Shown: piece by piece, positions 1 to 8,963 of the stretch
Layout of the letters: every line of letters starts with the position of its first letter
Position numbering within the stretch: the first letter of the stretch is position 1
NCBI RefSeq assembly: GCF_004016445.2
Contig: NZ_SADT02000001.1
Coordinates: 1 to 37,532 of the forward strand
Reading direction: 5' to 3'
From: Mesorhizobium sp. M2E.F.Ca.ET.219.01.1.1
GTDB lineage: Bacteria; Pseudomonadota; Alphaproteobacteria; Rhizobiales; Rhizobiaceae
Length of the DNA stretch: 37,532 nucleotides
Made by a program: the position numbers and the translations under genes
Notes under the pieces: generated by a model
The model's database searches: none
The model's input: only the letters and a program-made list of their open reading frames with translations
Told to the model about the DNA's origin: nothing

Positions 1-111
1 GGTTATGGCGGAGCGGCTGCACCCGATCCCATTCCGAACTCGGCCGTGAAACGCTCCAGCGCTGATGGTACTTCGTCTCAAGACGCGGGAGAGTAGGTCG
101 CTGCCAGGTCT
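1..111 (+). rRNA. rrf: 5S ribosomal RNA, 5' end cut by window edge
   Basis: The sequence carries the conserved 5S core (CCCGATCCCATTCCGAACTC at about 26-45) and the conserved AGTAGGTCGCTGCCAGG 3' arm. The closing stem partner of the final CCAGGTC, expected as GACCTGG at the 5' end, is missing, so roughly eight bases lie outside the window. It is the last gene of an rrn operon and is followed by a strong terminator at 172-197 and then tRNA-fMet, the usual alphaproteobacterial order. Confidence 0.93.
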
Positions 112-171
112 GCTAAACGCATGTTCAACCCTCATCTTCTCTCTACGATAAAGGCCCGCCAACGGGACCAC

Positions 172-197
172 GGGCCGCGAAAGCGGCCCTTTCATTT
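172..197 (+). terminator. rRNA operon intrinsic terminator
   Basis: A perfect 7-bp GC stem (GGGCCGC 172-178 with GCGGCCC 183-189) is closed by a GAAA tetraloop and followed by TTTCATTT. It lies 60 nt after the 5S rRNA, where rrn transcription would end. The downstream tRNA-fMet could be reached by read-through or from its own promoter. Confidence 0.8.
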
Positions 198-258
198 GGT
201 GCGCCATCTGCCTATCTGTAAGCCAGCCTATCCGCAGGCTTGCGCTTACGTCCAAGAA

Positions 259-305
259 CGCAAGCAAACGCTTGCTCGTAGTCGCAAGCAAACGCTTGCT
301 CGTAG
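259..305 (+). repeat. Two tandem 23-bp hairpin-forming repeats between 5S and tRNA-fMet
   Basis: The 23-bp unit beginning CGCAAGCAAACGCTTGCTCG occurs at 259-281 and again at 283-305, a 24-bp period with one spacer base. Each copy contains the inverted repeat GCAAGC/GCTTGC around a short AAAC loop, so each could fold as a small hairpin in RNA. The second copy ends 4 nt before the mature tRNA. A part in tRNA precursor processing, or recent slippage duplication, are both possible; neither is shown. Confidence 0.85.
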
Positions 306-309
306 GTGA

Positions 310-386
<77 letters not shown>

Positions 387-404
387 ATTTTATCATAAAT
401 CAAT

Positions 405-434
405 AACCGCCTCGGTCTAACCGGGGCGGTTTTT
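405..434 (+). terminator. Intrinsic terminator after tRNA-fMet
   Basis: An 11-bp stem with one G-T wobble (405-415 with 421-431) and a 5-nt loop is followed directly by a run of five T (430-434). It lies 18 nt after the CCA end and should terminate the tRNA transcript, separating it from the gene at 587. Confidence 0.85.
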
Positions 435-586
435 GCGTTTTAAGATGGGGATCTCAGGATGTTGCGTCCGCTTCAAGGCCGAAACAACGGCGTACTCAAG
501 AGCGAAGCGTCGCGAGGGCTGTTCGAGGACTTGATGCAATCTGTTATGGGTTCTGAGTCAAAGAAAATCCAAGTGCATTGTGGCAG

Positions 587-3500
587 ATGGCGAAGAACGG
601 CAACAGAGACGACTTCTCGCGCGCGACAAGGAGCCGGCTAGCAAGGCAAGCAAGGTATCATTGTAGCAATCCAAGTTGCAGGCACTTAACGTCAGCGCCG
701 ACGAGCGATGGCGCGAAAGACATGGACATTGGCGTCGCCGCTCATATCTGCGCGGCAGCTTCTGGACCCGGCGCGCGTCGCTATCGCGCTGACATGACGA
801 CCGAACAGCGGAAATCGCATGAGAACGGCATTTGGCTCTGCCAGGACTGCGCCAAAGCCATCGATTCGGATGATGCCACATTCTCCGAGACTGTTTTGCA
901 CGGCTGGAAGCGCAAGCACGCTGAGGACATGTGGCTTAGCATTGTCCACAGAGTCTCCTTCGGACCCAGCATGCCGCCGACCGTTGGAGAAATTGGTGCT
1001 CGTCTGCAAAAGGCGGCGGCGGCCGACCTTGAAATTTTCAAGCGTTCGCGCAAATGGCCGTCGACGAGCGTCAGCCTAGTGCTCGAGGTGAAAGGCCAAC
1101 CAGAGCCTGTTCTTGCGAGGGCACTCGGTCGAACGCTGGGCGCTATGGATGATCTGGTGATCGTTGCGGCTCCAGGCACAGGTAAGACATCAGCGCTGTT
1201 TCAGTTAGCGGAAGCCTCTGTCGGCTCTGCGAGCGGCACGCCCCTTGTTGTTTCCCTTTCGGATTGGTCGACCGGAGGCCTCACGCTCATTGACGCGATT
1301 CTGCGTAGGCCCGCGTTTAGCGGGTTCACGGAGACCGACCTCCGCACCGTTGCCGAGCAGCCGGGTGTCGTGTTCATGTTCGATAGCTGGAATGAGCTTG
1401 GGAGTGAGGGGCGGCGCAGAGCTCGCGCCGAAATAGAGAGTCTTCGCGCGGAATTGCCCGCGGCGACCTTTGTCGTCACTACTCGTCCGGAAATCTCTGA
1501 CGTGCCGTTTGAAGGCCAACTGCTGACTGTCCTTGAACTCAGTGTACAGCAGCAAATGGACATAGCACGCGAGATAAAGGGGGAGTACGGCGTTCGCCTA
1601 GTCGATGAGGCGTTGCGGACCCCAGGCGTGCGCGAACTCGTATCAGCGCCGCTCTACTTAACAACACTGCTCTCCCTACCGGAAGGGCAGCCGTTCCCGC
1701 GTACAAAGGAGGAAGTGTTGCGCCGCTTCATCGACGCCCATGAGCGGCAAGCCCAGCATGCGGAGCAGTTGAAGGCGGTTGCGCACGGTCTGCAGCGCGT
1801 TTTTTTGAGCGACTTGGCTGTCATCGCAACGCGCGCTGCCAACACATCGATCATGGACACCAACGCTCGTCGTTCGATTTCGCAGACGGATGAGTTCTTA
1901 GTCGCCGACGGTCAGCTCACGATCAAGCCGCAGCCGGGTGATGTGCTTGACGCACTTGTGAGCCACCATCTGCTAGTGCGAACAGGAGTACCTGTTCGCT
2001 ATCGCTTCCAGCACCAGCAGTTCCAAGAATGGTACGCTTCAAGGGATGTCGAGCTTGCGATGCTGGAAAGCGTGGTCGATCTGAACGCGCGTCAAAAGCT
2101 CAAAACCGACATTCTGAACTCGACACCGTGGGAAGAATCGATCCTTTTCGCCGTAGAGCGCATGGCGCACGGCGACGAGCGGCACCAGAAGGCATGCGGC
2201 GTCGCGATCCTCGCCGCCTTCGACGTCGATCCGATCTTGGCAGCGGATATGATTTTCCGCTCCACGGAAGCTGTGTGGACGCAAATTTCCAGGGAAATCC
2301 AGAACCTTGTCCGGCGGTGGCACACCCCCGGGAAGATCGATCGTGCCGTGCGATTCATGGTCACATCGGGCCGCTCCGAATTCCGAGATCTAGTGTGGCC
2401 ACTTATCACGAACGAAAACGACCAAAAAAGCCTTCCTGCCTTGCGGGCGGCGCCCCGGTTTCGCCCGTCGGTGCTCGGACAGAATGCCATGGAAGACATC
2501 CTCGCCCTGCCTCAAAAGGTGCGGGCGACAGTTGTTTCCGAGATCGCTTACAGAAGCGGAATGGACGGCCTCGATCTTGCGACACAAATCGCGAAGAGCG
2601 ATTCTGACCCCGAACTGAAGGCGGCAGCTATCGGTGCAATGTCCTTCCGCCGTGCGGATCGCCATGTCGCGGACGTCTTGAGTACCGCCGACGACGACAC
2701 CTTGAACGTCATCTACCGAAAGACCCATCTCGAAGAGATTGAAGAGAAGTCTGTACAAGACCGGCTCGCGGCGGCCCGTGCGCGTGCCGTGATTGAAGTT
2801 TCCGATTACGAGCGGCTGCGAGCGATCGTTTATGCACGTGATGGCAAAGATCATGGCGCAGAGCTCACAGCGCTCGTCGCGACTATTGAAATTGAACTCA
2901 AGCGAGGCCTTGAAGTCGGGTTGATATACGACGCCCGAAAGCAATACGAGCAAGCAGTCGCTCTTGGATTGCTGAAGCGCCTGCGCGACGGACGCGAGCT
3001 GTTCTACGGCGCAGACGACATTTTGGCCGCTTCCGGAATGGTGATCGACGACGACACTCTTCTAGATATGGTGGTGTCCGCTCAAGATTGGATGGATAGC
3101 CGTGCCGCAGCCGCCGCGTCGATCCTCGGTCCTGCCAGCGTCGGTAAACTCATCGATGCTGCGCTCAGCATTCTCGCCGAGATCGGACAGCTTGGCAAAT
3201 ATGATAAGACGTTGAACGACCGTTACTACAGCCTTCGCGATCAAATTGCGCGCACGCCCGGTGCCAGCCTTGTCGCCGCCGTCCAGGAGCGTGCGGCGGC
3301 GACCAGCAATGAAGAAATCCGTGTACTTGCGGAACTGTTGTGCCGCCGTGACGAAAAGGGCGAGAGAGGGCGCCCGTTTCCGAAGGGAGCGGATCCAGCT
3401 GTTGTGCAGCTTGTTGAACAATGGGTTGAACGGTTGCTCGCAAGCGGCGATAGCGGCACGCGGGGCCAACTGTCCGTGATGGCGGACCTCATCGGTCATT

Positions 3501-4927
3501 TCACCTCAGTCGCGCTGCTACCGATGCTCAAGCGGCTTCTCGAAAGCGAATTGTGCCGCTACCGAGCCTTCCTCAAACAGGCCGAGGCTGAACACTGGCA
3601 AGGCAAGGCGACGAATGAAGCGCGCACGAATTATCTGAACATCTATCAGAGAGCGTTCACGGCGATCAGCACGCCAGAGACGACGGGACTGATGGTTAGC
3701 TATTTGGCCGATGAGCATTTTGGCGAAACCGCTGCGCTCGTGCTCAAGGCGCAATGGATTCTCGCGAACGAACCCACGAAGGATCGGGGACTTCGTGGAA
3801 ACGTGGACTTTACCCGCGTAGAGGAGATGCGAGCGCTACGCGCCCATCGCGCCACGCTAACCTGCAACGAAGCGGAAGCCATATTTGAGACGATTGTGCC
3901 GCTTATCGCCGATGGCGTCACCGAGGTGCAGAAGAAGCACGCGATCAAGCTGGCTATTCAAGCCGTGCGTCTGCCGCACGGCGAGCGCTCCGACACAATC
4001 AGCGCGCTCTTGTCGATTGCTTCACAAGGGGCGCGATCAAATTTGGTGCTGAACCTGATCCTCTCTGGCGAAACAATCCCGTTTGGCGTCGTGCAAGCCG
4101 GGCTCGATGACGTCTTGGATGATGCCAAGAAGCAGACTTGGATTCTGAATGAAGGTTGGCAGTTGAAAGCGTGGCTCCTTCTGCTGCCATTTACCGACCA
4201 TCCAGCGCAGCTTGCCGACACGATTGCGGCGTTGCCGCCACGGCAGCGGGAGCCGCAGTTCCTCGACGAGATGATTCGCGCCACCGAGTGGGTACGAACG
4301 CCGGAGATCGAGGAAGCGCTGTTCAAGCTCGCCGAGAATGATGGCACCTTCTACGCCAATCACGCATGGCGCGATGCGGTGATGCGTCGGGGCACGCTCA
4401 CATCGGCGCGCCGCTATCTCGACCTGATCATCGAGGGCAAAATCGACGGACGCGACGGCAGTCAGGAAATCGCTGGCTTGCTGAGTACGCATTCAGAACT
4501 GCGCAACTACGCATACGGTCTGTTGAAACACGGGGTTTCGCCAAAGCTCGTGTTGCTGGCGAACGCCGTGGCTGAGCTTAATGACCCTGACGGTGTACTG
4601 TTGCTTGTGGAGCTGGAAAACAGGCTTCGGCGCTCGTTGATCTCAGGGCGAACCATTGAGAGAGCCGTCACCAAGCACGTTGACTCTAAACACTGGAGCG
4701 GCGCGTTCGAGGTGCTTCCTGTCGCAGCAACTGAACTACGACGGAAGCTCTTGGCTATGACGACGGATGGCGGGCTTCATGATTTCGCCGCGCGTGCACT
4801 CCGTGAAATAGACCGCGTTCGCGACGAAAACGGTGCGCCCGAAGACGAGCCGCGCCATCCCGATTTGCCATCCGGCAAGCCGTGGCCGATCTTAGTATCC
4901 GATCCCGACGCCGAAGACGGCAGCTGA
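587..4927 (+). CDS. HNH-domain STAND/NACHT-type NTPase with long helical-repeat C-terminus (candidate antiphage sensor)
   Basis: The product has 1446 residues from the ATG at 587; a TTG at 578 (three residues longer) is an alternative, and neither has a strong ribosome site. The N-terminus (about 20-105) is an HNH-like zinc module: CSNPSC, then VAAHI, then ENGIWLCQDC. A P-loop NTPase follows, with Walker A APGTGKTS (about 194-201) and a Walker B-like strand VVFMFDSWNE (about 261-270). The hydrophobic helical segment after it has the PLYLTTLL pattern typical of NACHT/STAND proteins. The remaining 900 or so residues are alpha-helical, HEAT/TPR-like. This effector-NTPase-sensor layout is that of Avs and bNACHT defence proteins, where ligand binding by the C-terminus activates the nuclease. 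Assignment to defence is inferred from architecture and from the neighbouring nuclease genes. No signal peptide or membrane segment is seen. Confidence 0.85.
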   Translation: MAKNGNRDDFSRATRSRLARQARYHCSNPSCRHLTSAPTSDGAKDMDIGVAAHICAAASGPGARRYRADMTTEQRKSHENGIWLCQDCAKAIDSDDATFSETVLHGWKRKHAEDMWLSIVHRVSFGPSMPPTVGEIGARLQKAAAADLEIFKRSRKWPSTSVSLVLEVKGQPEPVLARALGRTLGAMDDLVIVAAPGTGKTSALFQLAEASVGSASGTPLVVSLSDWSTGGLTLIDAILRRPAFSGFTETDLRTVAEQPGVVFMFDSWNELGSEGRRRARAEIESLRAELPAATFVVTTRPEISDVPFEGQLLTVLELSVQQQMDIAREIKGEYGVRLVDEALRTPGVRELVSAPLYLTTLLSLPEGQPFPRTKEEVLRRFIDAHERQAQHAEQLKAVAHGLQRVFLSDLAVIATRAANTSIMDTNARRSISQTDEFLVADGQLTIKPQPGDVLDALVSHHLLVRTGVPVRYRFQHQQFQEWYASRDVELAMLESVVDLNARQKLKTDILNSTPWEESILFAVERMAHGDERHQKACGVAILAAFDVDPILAADMIFRSTEAVWTQISREIQNLVRRWHTPGKIDRAVRFMVTSGRSEFRDLVWPLITNENDQKSLPALRAAPRFRPSVLGQNAMEDILALPQKVRATVVSEIAYRSGMDGLDLATQIAKSDSDPELKAAAIGAMSFRRADRHVADVLSTADDDTLNVIYRKTHLEEIEEKSVQDRLAAARARAVIEVSDYERLRAIVYARDGKDHGAELTALVATIEIELKRGLEVGLIYDARKQYEQAVALGLLKRLRDGRELFYGADDILAASGMVIDDDTLLDMVVSAQDWMDSRAAAAASILGPASVGKLIDAALSILAEIGQLGKYDKTLNDRYYSLRDQIARTPGASLVAAVQERAAATSNEEIRVLAELLCRRDEKGERGRPFPKGADPAVVQLVEQWVERLLASGDSGTRGQLSVMADLIGHFTSVALLPMLKRLLESELCRYRAFLKQAEAEHWQGKATNEARTNYLNIYQRAFTAISTPETTGLMVSYLADEHFGETAALVLKAQWILANEPTKDRGLRGNVDFTRVEEMRALRAHRATLTCNEAEAIFETIVPLIADGVTEVQKKHAIKLAIQAVRLPHGERSDTISALLSIASQGARSNLVLNLILSGETIPFGVVQAGLDDVLDDAKKQTWILNEGWQLKAWLLLLPFTDHPAQLADTIAALPPRQREPQFLDEMIRATEWVRTPEIEEALFKLAENDGTFYANHAWRDAVMRRGTLTSARRYLDLIIEGKIDGRDGSQEIAGLLSTHSELRNYAYGLLKHGVSPKLVLLANAVAELNDPDGVLLLVELENRLRRSLISGRTIERAVTKHVDSKHWSGAFEVLPVAATELRRKLLAMTTDGGLHDFAARALREIDRVRDENGAPEDEPRHPDLPSGKPWPILVSDPDAEDGS

Positions 4928-5065
4928 TTCTTACAGCTTTGACCTGTTGCGCGCTGTCGCCGCGTGTTGTCAGGCGCGGGGCGAAGATCCGCGAGGATGC
5001 CGATGCCTGATCTCAATGTTCGCGAGCGAAACGAAGTTCCACTTCCGGCGCCAAATCGGACGTCC

Positions 5066-6484
5066 TTAGGGTCGGCAGACGATCGAGCCGGACACCCCAG
5101 CCTCGGCGCAGTCCGAGAAAAAGGACTGCAGCAGCCAGTACATTTGAACGAAGGACGGCCTCGGCCTTATGCCGTTCTGCGCATTGTTGAGTACATTTGT
5201 CACAGCCTGTTTGCTCAGCGATGAGGTGACAATGACCGCACGCCGAATGGCATCCGGAGCGGATCTCGCCTGCGCAATCGCCTCGCCGAGATCCGGCGTG
5301 TTAGTCCTGATCGTCCGAGATATCTGTGTAGCGTGCCCATCGTTGTTATAGAGGTTCGACCAACGTTCAATCTTGGCGTCCATTCGCTCGGCCGGAAAGG
5401 TCATGTTCCCTAAATTTTTGAGCGCTTGGCTCACTGCGATGTGGAATTGTCCCGCGCCCAGGGACAAGTCGCCAGCTTTGGCGTGATAAAAGGTGATTTG
5501 GGTGAGCGCGCCATCCGTCCTCAGGCCGATGAAGTCCGCCCATTCGTCATCGAGATCATCGCAGACGAGAATTGTGTCGGCGGCCGCCAGGTGGTCGACA
5601 ACGACACCAAATGTAGAGTCGGCGTCAAACGCCGTTTTGGCTGCAGCAAACTTTCCCTTCTCGGTCTCAACTCCGTTCAAGCTGGGCTCCGCACGTAGGT
5701 AGCGCAAAAAAGCTGCGCCACCGTCCCGCAGTGTCTCGTCACGGAAAACTATCCCGTCGATGTACGCGAGGCGCACGTCGTCGAACAACACAATGATGGC
5801 GTCGTTCTCGTCAAGGTAGCGGTACAGGGGCTGGCGGTCGGGATCTTCGCCCAACGGAAAGGCCGTTGACTCGACTTCAACTGTGGCCGCTGGGGGTAGA
5901 TCTAGCGAACGAAGTGCAATGCGGGTCTTGTTGAGGCTGAGTGAAGCTACCTGCTCCTCGGTGTCAGGCAGTGTCGCGTATCGCAGCTTATCGTCTCCGT
6001 TGATATCTAGCGGCCGGTCGAGTTGTTCGATGAGAATGTTAAGCTCGGCGATGGTTAGCGGGGTGGGGTTATCCCCGGCGTGAACAATCCGGATTGCTGG
6101 TGCATCGCCCGTTGCAGCGTCAGTCAATCGCGTCGTGTCGATGCCGAGCGCCGCTGGTTGTGCGAGGGAGAGCGCATCGACTAAAGTCGTGGGTCGCGCA
6201 AAGGTCCGCAGAAAAGCAGAGACTTCCCCGGCGTCAGCGCGTAGGGCGTCGATCATCTCCTCGGCGAACCCGATGATCTCCTCGTACCCTGCCCGATCGG
6301 ACCGACGGGCAATACGCCCCGTGCTGGGAGTTGCGGTCATGTGTGTGCCGTCCACAGCGACGCTGTAGGTCTGCGGCGCCTGCCTACGGCTGCCGGCCGG
6401 GCCGACGACATTGGAGAGATCGGGAGCCTCAACCATCTTGGAGCGCATGGCGTATCGCGAGATGGACATGTTGCGCGTGCGCAT
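5066..6484 (-). CDS. Frameshifted gene, 3' part: uncharacterised protein with nuclease-like motifs
   Basis: This 472-codon reading frame is the downstream part of a gene whose 5' part lies at 6337-6996 in another frame. Reading both as one gives about 640 residues. I do not recognise a named family. Near residues 311-335 of this part, an acidic stretch DDEWADFI is followed about 15 residues later by ITFYHAK and then a helical SQALKNLG segment. That spacing resembles the D...(D/E)xK core of restriction-like nucleases with HAK in place of ExK, which is a weak inference. The C-terminus is WLLQSFFSDCAEAGVSGSIV-like with two cysteines. It is convergent with the large STAND gene (138 nt apart) and divergent from the operon starting at 7249. 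The first in-frame ATG (6484) lies just past the frameshift and is probably not the native start. Confidence 0.7.
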   Translation of the reverse strand: MRTRNMSISRYAMRSKMVEAPDLSNVVGPAGSRRQAPQTYSVAVDGTHMTATPSTGRIARRSDRAGYEEIIGFAEEMIDALRADAGEVSAFLRTFARPTTLVDALSLAQPAALGIDTTRLTDAATGDAPAIRIVHAGDNPTPLTIAELNILIEQLDRPLDINGDDKLRYATLPDTEEQVASLSLNKTRIALRSLDLPPAATVEVESTAFPLGEDPDRQPLYRYLDENDAIIVLFDDVRLAYIDGIVFRDETLRDGGAAFLRYLRAEPSLNGVETEKGKFAAAKTAFDADSTFGVVVDHLAAADTILVCDDLDDEWADFIGLRTDGALTQITFYHAKAGDLSLGAGQFHIAVSQALKNLGNMTFPAERMDAKIERWSNLYNNDGHATQISRTIRTNTPDLGEAIAQARSAPDAIRRAVIVTSSLSKQAVTNVLNNAQNGIRPRPSFVQMYWLLQSFFSDCAEAGVSGSIVCRP

Positions 6485-6996
6485 CTTCTGGAAACAGCGT
6501 TCTGCTTGGCAATAGCGCGTTCGACCCGACTAATTGATACCGGCGCGAGGTGTTTCGTCTTGAAGTGCGCCGGTATGCTCAGTCGTGACGAGAACACGGC
6601 AAGGTAGTTCCGATATTCGACGAGCATCACGTAGCCACACAACGTCTCTACGACGTCGGTTGAGTCGTCCAAGAATCCCGGCGCCCTCTCATAAGTAAAG
6701 CAGATTGCCGACCAACGGGTGTCTCCTGCATGCTCTCGTGTGTGGTGGAAAATGTTGTGCCGGGTCGCGCCGTGGGCGGCACGCATTGATCGAAACAGGG
6801 CCTCAATAGACTTGTCTGAGAGATCGCGTCGGATAGAAAAAAAGGCGGCCGTCTTTGCGATCGAGAGATCATCAATCATCCAAAAAAGCCCCTCATCGTT
6901 TGACTCGGCGATAACGAAATACAGCAGTATAGCTAAGTATTGTGGCGTTTGGCTATGTCCACGGCTTGACGCTGCGCAGCCCATGGTCAGCGCCAA
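6337..6996 (-). pseudogene. Frameshifted gene, 5' part
   Basis: This frame encodes the N-terminal half of the gene continued at 5066-6484. It is protein-like from about LLYFVIAESNDEGLFW to VERAIAKQNAV and then becomes arginine-rich low-quality sequence (after about 6492). Adding one base to the AAA run at 6492-6494 (TTT on the coding strand) joins it smoothly, giving AVFQKMRTRNM across the junction. The defect is therefore either a real disabling indel or an error in a homopolymer. The start is uncertain: ATG at 6996, ATG at 6984, or a non-ATG codon close to 6930, where the convincing protein begins. No domain is recognised; the visible pattern is DDLSIAKTAAFFSIRRDLSD. Confidence 0.65.
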
Positions 6997-7248
6997 ACGC
7001 GACGCCTATCTTTTGGCGCAGGACCGCACACTTCAGGCTGGGCGCAAAGGTTTGCTTTCTAGCTAGATTTCCTGAAAACGGGGACACGCTGCACCAGAAA
7101 TCGATGAATGAGGGTCATGGCTACATAAGGTTTTTCATTCCCCAGGGAGACCACAATCGACGCTACCCGGTCACGGCAGCATGACACAGAACTATTCTCT
7201 TGCCGCGGAACCTTTCTGGCGTAATCTATGCCTTCCTCGGGAGCATGC
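6997..7248. promoter_or_regulatory. Divergent intergenic region of the defence-like island
   Basis: About 250 nt separate the minus-strand gene ending its 5' end near 6996 from the plus-strand operon at 7249, so promoters for both are expected here. I see no clear sigma-70 boxes or operator palindromes. The GC content is slightly lower than in the flanking genes. Confidence 0.4.
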
Positions 7249-8772
7249 ATGGCGACGTTTCTCAGCGACTACTTTTCTCTCGACGATTCTGTATTCGAGG
7301 ACTACGGGGCGGTGAACATTTCCGTGGTCAACGACCTGCCTTTGTTCGTCGATCCGTTCCTGCTGTTCCATAGCGAAAAGCCAGAGTACGTGGCACTTCA
7401 TGAGCAGATCATTGAATATCTGGTGTTCCTGCGAGATCGCGCTGCGGAAGGGCGTGTGAGCGATGGGCAATTGAGGAACTGGTACTGCTTTCCCGAGGTG
7501 AAGCAGAATTGGCTGGGGTTCTCCGAGACGGGAAATGATGGTGCTGGCCTCGGTATCGATTTTGCGCGGAATCTTCATGCAAACCTGCACGTCATCTTTT
7601 CTGATTTCGGCGCAGAGAAAATCACCGAAAGCAGTCACCTCGAGAAGGTCTGCCTGGTGTCGAACGGAGTTGGCCGCGATAACATTAGCGACTTCACCAC
7701 GAACCTGATTAAAGACTTCCTATGCCGTTATACCGAGAAGTTTGCGGAAGAACATTTGCCCGTCGACGCGGTGCGCGACGTATGGGTTGACCGGGCGAAG
7801 TTCAATTACAAGACTCAGAGCTGGTCTCGCGGCCGATACAAGTTGCCTTGGGTCAACGGCGATTATGTGATCTTGACCCCGAGGGATGTGCTTACCCGTG
7901 ACGAAAATTGGATCAATCGCGACGACCTGGTCACGAGCTTCGAAGAAATCCCCGAGGCCATACCGGATGCCCAGCTGAGGGCGGCAGTGTTCAATTACTT
8001 TGAGTTAGAGCTTCGTCGCAGGACAAAGGTGGAGGAAGCTCCCGATTCTCGAAGGGGTCGTCGGCGACCAAGAAGAGAGAAAAAACCGTCTCAAAAAGAG
8101 CGCTCGGCAGCAGTGGTCGCGACCATGCAGAGATTCCCGCAGATCATCGACTACTACATACGCCTAAAGGAGATGCGAGGGGACGAGGCGAAGGATGTCA
8201 GTGAGGAAAAGGTCCTCGCGATCGAATACCTCTTTATCGAGCAGCTGCAGGAGCTCCAATCGGTCCTGATGGCGGAAACGGATTTCTATAAGATCGGCAA
8301 GACGACCTACGACGAGGCGCACGCTCGCCTGGCTTACCTAAAGGATGTCATCGAAAATAAGGGCGGCCACCGCTTTTTCTATGACGACAAGGGCGAGCCG
8401 ATCGAACGCGAGAAGGATTTGCACGTCCTCTATCGTTTGGTGTGGTTCGGCACGCCGTCTGACGCCGGCGCCGAAGCCAATGACGGCCGAGGGCCGGTGG
8501 ACTTCAAGATCAGTCGAGGTCGAGACAAAACCTTGGTTGAGATGAAGCTGGCGAAGAATACCAAACTCGAGCAAAACCTAGCCAAGCAGGCTGAGATTTA
8601 CCAGGCGGCGAGTGATGCGAAAAAAGCCATTAAGGCGATCATCTATTTCACCGCAGCTGAGCTAATGCGCGTGAAGGGCATCCTTAAGAAGCTCGGCTTG
8701 GAGGGGAACAAGGACGTGGTCTTGATTGATGCACGGCGTGACAATAAGCCTTCGGCGTCAAAGGCCGCATGA
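7249..8772 (+). CDS. PD-(D/E)XK-type nuclease, defence-associated family, first gene of operon
   Basis: The product has 507 residues. The ATG at 7249 is preferred over the ATG at 7228 because GGGAG (7239-7243) lies 5 nt before it and the protein-like sequence starts there. The N-terminus has LPLFVDPFLLF (about 27-37) and a central GRDNISDFTTNLIKDFL segment; I recall this pattern from a widespread uncharacterised family often near restriction genes. A basic linker (about 265-285) precedes the C-terminal domain, where GRGPVDFKI and then LVEMKLAK (Asp about 418, Glu and Lys about 431 and 433) form a D-x(n)-ExK nuclease core followed by a conserved KQAEIYQA helix. Nucleic acid cleavage is inferred from that motif. 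The stop codon overlaps the start of a 64-codon ORF (ATGA), which in turn overlaps the next NTPase gene, so the three may be co-translated. Confidence 0.8.
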   Translation: MATFLSDYFSLDDSVFEDYGAVNISVVNDLPLFVDPFLLFHSEKPEYVALHEQIIEYLVFLRDRAAEGRVSDGQLRNWYCFPEVKQNWLGFSETGNDGAGLGIDFARNLHANLHVIFSDFGAEKITESSHLEKVCLVSNGVGRDNISDFTTNLIKDFLCRYTEKFAEEHLPVDAVRDVWVDRAKFNYKTQSWSRGRYKLPWVNGDYVILTPRDVLTRDENWINRDDLVTSFEEIPEAIPDAQLRAAVFNYFELELRRRTKVEEAPDSRRGRRRPRREKKPSQKERSAAVVATMQRFPQIIDYYIRLKEMRGDEAKDVSEEKVLAIEYLFIEQLQELQSVLMAETDFYKIGKTTYDEAHARLAYLKDVIENKGGHRFFYDDKGEPIEREKDLHVLYRLVWFGTPSDAGAEANDGRGPVDFKISRGRDKTLVEMKLAKNTKLEQNLAKQAEIYQAASDAKKAIKAIIYFTAAELMRVKGILKKLGLEGNKDVVLIDARRDNKPSASKAA

Positions 8773-8963
8773 AATCCGCCCGCTCCGGCATCCCTAAGAG
8801 CCAGTTGCATCTAGCGAAGGTCTGCTCTGGGCTGAAGAGGGGAGTAGCGCTTGCTGCACTGCGGGCTGAAAGGCCGACCTTTCCAGTCGGCATAGTGCCA
8901 TTTGAAGCGCTGGCGACCGTTATCAATTCCCATTTGGGCTTCCGGCCATGTCATCTCTCGTAG
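8769..8963 (+). CDS. Possible small basic protein bridging nuclease and STAND genes
   Basis: This 64-codon ORF starts at an ATGA overlap with the stop of the nuclease gene, has AAAGG 4 nt upstream of its ATG, and ends 16 nt inside the next gene. It fills a 175-nt gap that would otherwise be empty in a tight operon. The product is basic with no recognised domain. It may be a real small partner protein, or a leader whose translation couples the nuclease to the downstream NTPase, which has no good ribosome site of its own. Short length and lack of homology leave this uncertain. Confidence 0.35.
   Translation: MKSARSGIPKSQLHLAKVCSGLKRGVALAALRAERPTFPVGIVPFEALATVINSHLGFRPCHLS

Noticed and set aside
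121..309. 62-codon ORF between 5S rRNA and tRNA-fMet
   Set aside because: It crosses the rrn terminator and the hairpin repeats, its C-terminus is just the translated repeat, and there is no ribosome site.
459..641. 60-codon plus-strand ORF before the large STAND gene
   Set aside because: It overlaps the start of the better-supported gene in another frame and has no family pattern.
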